This document shows positions 59,683 through 64,000 of a stretch of DNA of 64,000 bases, piece after piece. The notes under the pieces are model-generated. The model did not search any database. It was given only the letters and a program-made list of their open reading frames with translations, and was not told where the DNA came from. Source of the stretch: Atherix ibis (taxonomy: Eukaryota > Arthropoda > Insecta > Diptera > Athericidae); the NCBI GenBank assembly GCA_958298945.1, contig OY282610.1, forward strand, positions 42,415,667-42,479,666, read 5' to 3'. Within the stretch, counting starts at the first letter, position 1, and every line of letters begins with the position of its first letter. Position numbers and translations under genes: made by a program.

Positions 59683-61320
59683 GTAATTATTTTTTTGCGG
59701 ATAGTTTAACCTATTTTATACTATTATAAATACAATATAAGATAAAATGCTAAAAAAAGAACAGAAATATGTATACACTTGTACATGAATATAATATGAA
59801 GAAGAAGAAAAAACTATCCACAAAAAGCAAATATATTTAAAAAAATACAAAAAAAAAAAAACGAAGACGCAGAAGAAGGTAAACTTCCAGAAAATAATTA
59901 GAACAGTTCTCAAAGGTTTCTTTTCGTCTCTTTCTGTCTCGTCTATCTCGTTCCATCTACCGCTGTGGATGTTCATTTTAATACATAGTACGGCCACTTA
60001 GCTTTTTAACATCAACTTTTCTATTATATCAACAACAACAAAAAAATATGTTAATATTATTATTTCTTTGCCATTTTTATATAATTTTGATTCTAAAAAA
60101 AAAAAAAGTTTTTGCTTGGTCGTTTTTTTGTTTTGTGAAAGTTTTTCTTTTCTTTTCTCAAATTAAGAAAAGAAATGAAGCCGAATTAAAAAATTTTCCT
60201 AACAAGTTCTTGTATGAATATATTCATTAAGCTGTGAAGTTTCTATTCGTTTATTTAATTTGTCTATGTAGGAGCATACATGGAATAAGTCTATTTCTAT
60301 ACACACTTGCATAAGGATAGAAGTCTAAGTTCAGTCTTTATATATTTAATATAATAGAATTCAACCCTTATTTATGGGTTTACTCATCATGGCCCAGTTA
60401 CAGTATATGAGTATTCGTGTCGATGTGTTCTTTTCTTCATAGTTTTTTAAATCTTCTATGCTCTAGAAGAGTTTGTATGCGAAGCCAAATGAATGAATGC
60501 AGTTGACAGTTTCTTGAAAAGATTCACCCATTTCTCTGGTATAGTCACCACCGGAAAAACCCTCCATCAGAATCATGTAGCCTTTTTTTCGTTGCTTCTA
60601 AATTTATGATTAATGAAAATACCTTTTTTTCCGAAGTCTTATTACCGTTGAATGCTCAGAATATAAATCGCAAGAAGAAAGATGAAATATTTCCATTGAA
60701 AGTGTACTGTTCAGTTTTTAGACGGTAGACTAATCCACAAAAGAATTAAAATGTTGAGGAAAAAAGTCAATCCGGATAAGTATGTGTGTATGTATATAAT
60801 TTTACTTGTATAAAAAATTAGAAATAAATCAAAAACAAAGCAAATGTTTAATTTTTTAACGTTAATCTATAATTACGGAATTTTAAGAGAATTATTTTTT
60901 TTAAGGAGAATTTATCATTTGCTTAATATCTTCATCAAAAGTTAGTATATATAAAAATGATTGATTAAAATTGAGCTTAAATTATTTAACAATTCTTAAA
61001 AGACTTTAATTTTTACTAATAAAAAGTTTACGTTAATTTTAATTAATAAATGTTCAAAAATATCATATCTTTTTAAAAAAGATTATTTTGAATAATTTGC
61101 AAAAAAAATTTTAATAATTTTATTTATTTAAATATTCAAAAAAAAAAAAACCTTACCAAATATTAAGGGTCTCTAAAACAAGAGTTAGAGGTCATTTTAT
61201 GTGCGACGATAGTATGTTGTGTGTAGATTGGTATTACCAGTTATCCTGATGAAATTTCTCAAACATACCATAACTTAAAGGAACTGATAAGACATTATTA
61301 TTTAATGTGAGGATAAATTA
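59683..61320. other. AT-rich intronic DNA, nothing recognised
   Basis: Long A and T runs. A minus-strand open patch near 60480-60590 (MEGFSGGDYTREMGESFQET) has protein-like composition, but I cannot assign it. Confidence 0.55.
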
Positions 61321-61322
61321 GA

Positions 61323-62560
61323 TCATTTTGGAAAGTTAACAAAAGGACTTGAAAAACGAATGTTTGAGTTTTGGGGAACCACAATGGAAAGAGTCCTATT
61401 CAAAGAGAAATTGTGGTTTAAGTGATATTTATTTAAAATGAGTAGAATGCAACTGCATGAAGGACGAGCTCGGTTACCGAAGAGGATTTCGGTATCCTCG
61501 AAAGTGCGATATGAACTTACCCAGAATTTTGGAATGGTTGATAAGTAATCTGGCACTGTTGATCCAGTCTGTTTGCCTTTGCAACATGTTATTTGGTCAG
61601 TGTGTATGATAATTTTGTTATTACAATGAGTAAAGGATGATGGAGAGCCCCCGCCAACAGTTGATTAGCCCGCTCATTGCCGTGAATACCGGTATGACCT
61701 GGGACTTAATGCAACTCAATAGTTCGGTTGTTAAGCAAGCAATGTCAAATGGAGCTGAGGGGCATATCATTTGAAAAGATACGAATATATTTTAAGGCTG
61801 TGATACTATCGCTAAATTTTCATGTACTGCTAGGTTTAGTGAGATTGATTGTAGTCTCAACTGCCGTACTAATTGCTCATAGTTTTCGATGGAAAGGATC
61901 ACTTCTATTTGGTAGTATACCATACTTCAGTTCGTAATATTTACTACCAACAAGCTGGGTAGCTTCAAAAGATGCTGTACTGTCATCGACCATAAGTGCG
62001 GAATCACCCAATTCATCTGCCAATTCCAGGAATAGTTTTCAATTGTAAATGAATCGATGTTTGCCTTTTCGCATCTACGCAGTGACGTAGATATCCTTAT
62101 GGTATTCCCAATAATTACTACGGTTTCCAAACCGGGTGCAAAAGGGAAGTTTGGTAATCGATAGAAAGGGTGGATGGATATTATTTATTTATAATATAAG
62201 CAGAAATTTATTTTAAAATAGGCGGTGAAAGAAATTTGGGACAAAGAATCGACAAACGTATTGAAAAAGGAAGTGGGTAGTAGAGAACCTTGCGGTATAC
62301 CATTTTCTGCCAGAATTTTTCTGCATAACCCATTGCCGATTAATACGATGGTATGCCTTTTCTAAGTGAAGGGAATTTACAATTGTACTAATCGTATTCG
62401 ACGTGCTGTACATCACATTTGAAAGCATAGCAAGGGTCCACCAACCCAACCAATAGGTATATTAGTGGGAGAAAATGAGCTTTTCTTGAATCTGATTTAG
62501 TCTTTAAGCTATTGTCTTTTCTAGAATCTTAGATATAAAAGGAACTATACTAATGGGACT
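61323..62560 (-). pseudogene. LINE relic with RT and RNase H pieces (I/R1-like group)
   Basis: On the minus strand, starting near 62552, pieces read PISIVPFISKILEKTIA, then LHLEKAYHRINRQ near 62360, NGIPQGSLLPTSF near 62310-62260, AELMVDDSTASFEA near 62000, KFSDSITALKYIRIFSN near 61800, and VPGHTGIHGNERANQLL near 61715-61655. The first three are reverse-transcriptase motifs. The RT palm with its YADD box is deleted. The later ones match a RNase H domain (E, D and the GHxGxxGNExAD end motif, here ERAN). RNase H after RT is found in I, R1, Loa and some Jockey-group LINEs. Many stops and shifts occur. It is an old fragment with no tail or target duplication visible. Confidence 0.78.
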
Positions 62561-63385
62561 ACTTTATTTTCTTGAATCAAATGCGAAATTATATTTTAAG
62601 TATTTTTTTTTTAAATTTTAATAAGCAATTTTTTTTTAATACATGTTATGGTCTATAAATAAGCCCTAAAAAATATATATTTTGACTATTTATTTACCCT
62701 TTAATGGAATCGTTTTTTTTGCTGAGTAATTGATGTGCTAAATTTTCCAGGGTTTGTTGAATAATTTTTTTCCAACTTTCAAGAAGTTTTACAGTCTTGG
62801 TGATCCCAATAATTTTCGGTAGGACGAAATTTTGTTTTATTTATAAAACCGTTCAAAAATCCTTGCAGCTCCTGCTCCTTCAAAAATGGTGGATAAAGAT
62901 TAGAAGTGTTTTTATTGTCATTACCTTGCTAAACGATAAATTTGTCTATCCAAATCATTACTGCCGAATTAAGAGGGTACAAAATCAAGAGGTCTGTTAT
63001 GTCCTTGAGGTCCTCTTCTATAAGCATTCTGGTTATTCTAACATACTCTCCACCATATCCTACAATGTCAATTACGCAGCTCTCCAAAATCCTGTTCCCA
63101 ATATGCCAACGAAAAAACCTACGCCTTTTAGACTTGAAATAATGAAATTTTGACTGAAAACTCCAAAGGACTTTGGAGTTGCGAATTTTTTTATTTTGTG
63201 GATTGATTAAAGGCTTTACTTTACCGACATTTCACTGCATTTACACTTACTGAATTTTGGCCGCATTTGATTAAATTCATGCGTGATTTTCGGAGCCATT
63301 AAGTTCATATTCCTTCTTTGCGTATGTGGAACTATTTGTTCCAGTTCTGTTTGTCAAAATATTCCAAGCTGAAGACTTATATATA
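62561..63385. other. Unassigned sequence, possibly part of the LINE relic
   Basis: A plus-strand patch at 62870-63150 (SVMSLRSSSISI..., MPTKKPTPFRLEIMKF) weakly recalls the end of a Jockey/I-type gag domain (TKxPLPLFxV-), but the evidence is thin. A 12-bp palindrome CTCCAAAGGACTTTGGAG lies at 63160-63177. Confidence 0.3.
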
Positions 63386-64000
63386 AGGTGTAGTAAAAAG
63401 TAATCCATTATTTTGCCAATAGATGGTTTTAGGAGTCTGTATCGCTCGTTTTAAAAGTGCGATCGGGTTGCACTAGATAGCATTAGAAAGATAAAATTTT
63501 GTGCTAAAAAAGTCTTTCATACAGTTTTGTGATTACTTGACTTAGTATTTTTTTAGCACGCGTCAAAGATGGACACCAACAAAGAGAAAATACGCCATAT
63601 TTTACAGTTTTTCTTCGATAAAGGCGAAAACGCAAGCCAGGCAGCTGAAAATGTGAATAGTGTTTATGGTCCTGATACTGTAACAGCCAATCACGCACAA
63701 TTTTGGTTTCCTCGATTCCGTTCCGGTAATTTTGATTTCAAAGATGCACCACGCTCTGGAAGGCCAATTGTCGAAAATGTCGATAAAATAATGGAAATCG
63801 TCGAGTCCGACCGTCACGTAACGCACTGTTTCGATTGCCCAGGAGCTAAACATTGCACAAAAAACCGTTTGGAACCACTTAAATAAGGCTGGATACAAAA
63901 AGAAGCTCGATGTATGGGTGCCACACGAGTTATCACAAAAAAACCTCATGGACCGAATTTCCATCTGCGAATCGCTGCTGAATCGCAACAATATCGATCC
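63386..64000 (+). mobile_element. Mariner element, left part (cut by window edge)
   Basis: A TA (63384-63385) precedes AGGTGTAGTAAAAAGTAATC, a plausible left TIR, and a 5' leader of about 180 bp ends at the transposase ATG. The right end is outside the window, so TIR identity cannot be tested. Confidence 0.75.
63569..64000 (+). pseudogene. Mariner transposase, N-terminal part with a frameshift
   Basis: It starts MDTNKEKIRHILQFFFDKGE at 63569. The first HTH (GENASQAAENVNSVYGPDTV) is followed by AQFWFPRFRSGNFDFKDAPR, SGRP and VDKIMEIVESDRHV. Near 63820 the frame shifts by one base and continues TVSIAQELNIAQKTVWNHLN, KAGYKKKLDVWVPHELSQKN and DRISICESLLNRNNID to the window end. This is the two-HTH DNA-binding half of a mellifera/mauritiana-type mariner transposase. 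The WVPHEL motif (linker to the catalytic domain) is intact. The catalytic domain lies beyond the window. Apart from the single shift it is well preserved. Confidence 0.92.

Noticed and set aside
59683..64000. Further galactokinase exon in the right end of the window
   Set aside because: I looked for the GGGFGG-type motif and the ARHV--EI/SLRDD segments and saw none.

Overview
This is AT-rich nuclear DNA of a metazoan, most likely an insect. It contains spliced coding exons with GT/AG junctions, at least eight mariner-type transposons or fragments, pogo/Tigger elements, insect-style non-LTR retrotransposons, and long satellite arrays. Nothing looks bacterial. The sequence alone does not fix the order or species.

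Layout. 1-23480 is one uninterrupted array of a 13-bp satellite (types GCTGACAATTTTT, ACTGAAAATTTTT and relatives) with higher-order organisation. 23481-33798 is a second satellite: six complete units and one partial unit of about 1.47-1.82 kb, each carrying an internal minisatellite of about 29 bp. 33799-35221 returns to the 13-bp satellite. From 35222 the DNA is non-satellite and holds three recognisable exons of a galactokinase gene on the + strand (36789-36959, 39916-40041, 59501-59682). These are consecutive and phase-compatible. The N-terminal exons (substrate-binding RVNLIGEHTDYN-type region) and the C-terminal exons (GGGFGG-type motif) are not in the window. The 5' exons must therefore lie left of the satellites, which would make the arrays intronic, or they are missing.

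The 19.5-kb intron between the second and third exons is packed with transposons, several nested. A pogo/Tigger element (46065-51837) has been entered by a Jockey-like LINE, an RTE-type LINE with a 16-bp target duplication, and a mariner with perfect TIRs. Another mariner (about 55053-58875) is split at its catalytic motif by a Jockey-like LINE with a 15-bp target duplication. A third mariner (51942-52780) sits in a DDE_3-type transposase relic. Two mariners show inverted rearrangement of their own ends. All transposase and reverse-transcriptase genes seen here are broken. The element at the right edge (63386 onward) is cut by the window and already carries a frameshift.

Biologically this looks like a housekeeping gene embedded in or beside pericentromeric-type heterochromatin. 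The galactokinase exons are the only host coding sequence I can support. The rest is satellite, transposon relics and unassigned AT-rich intronic DNA.
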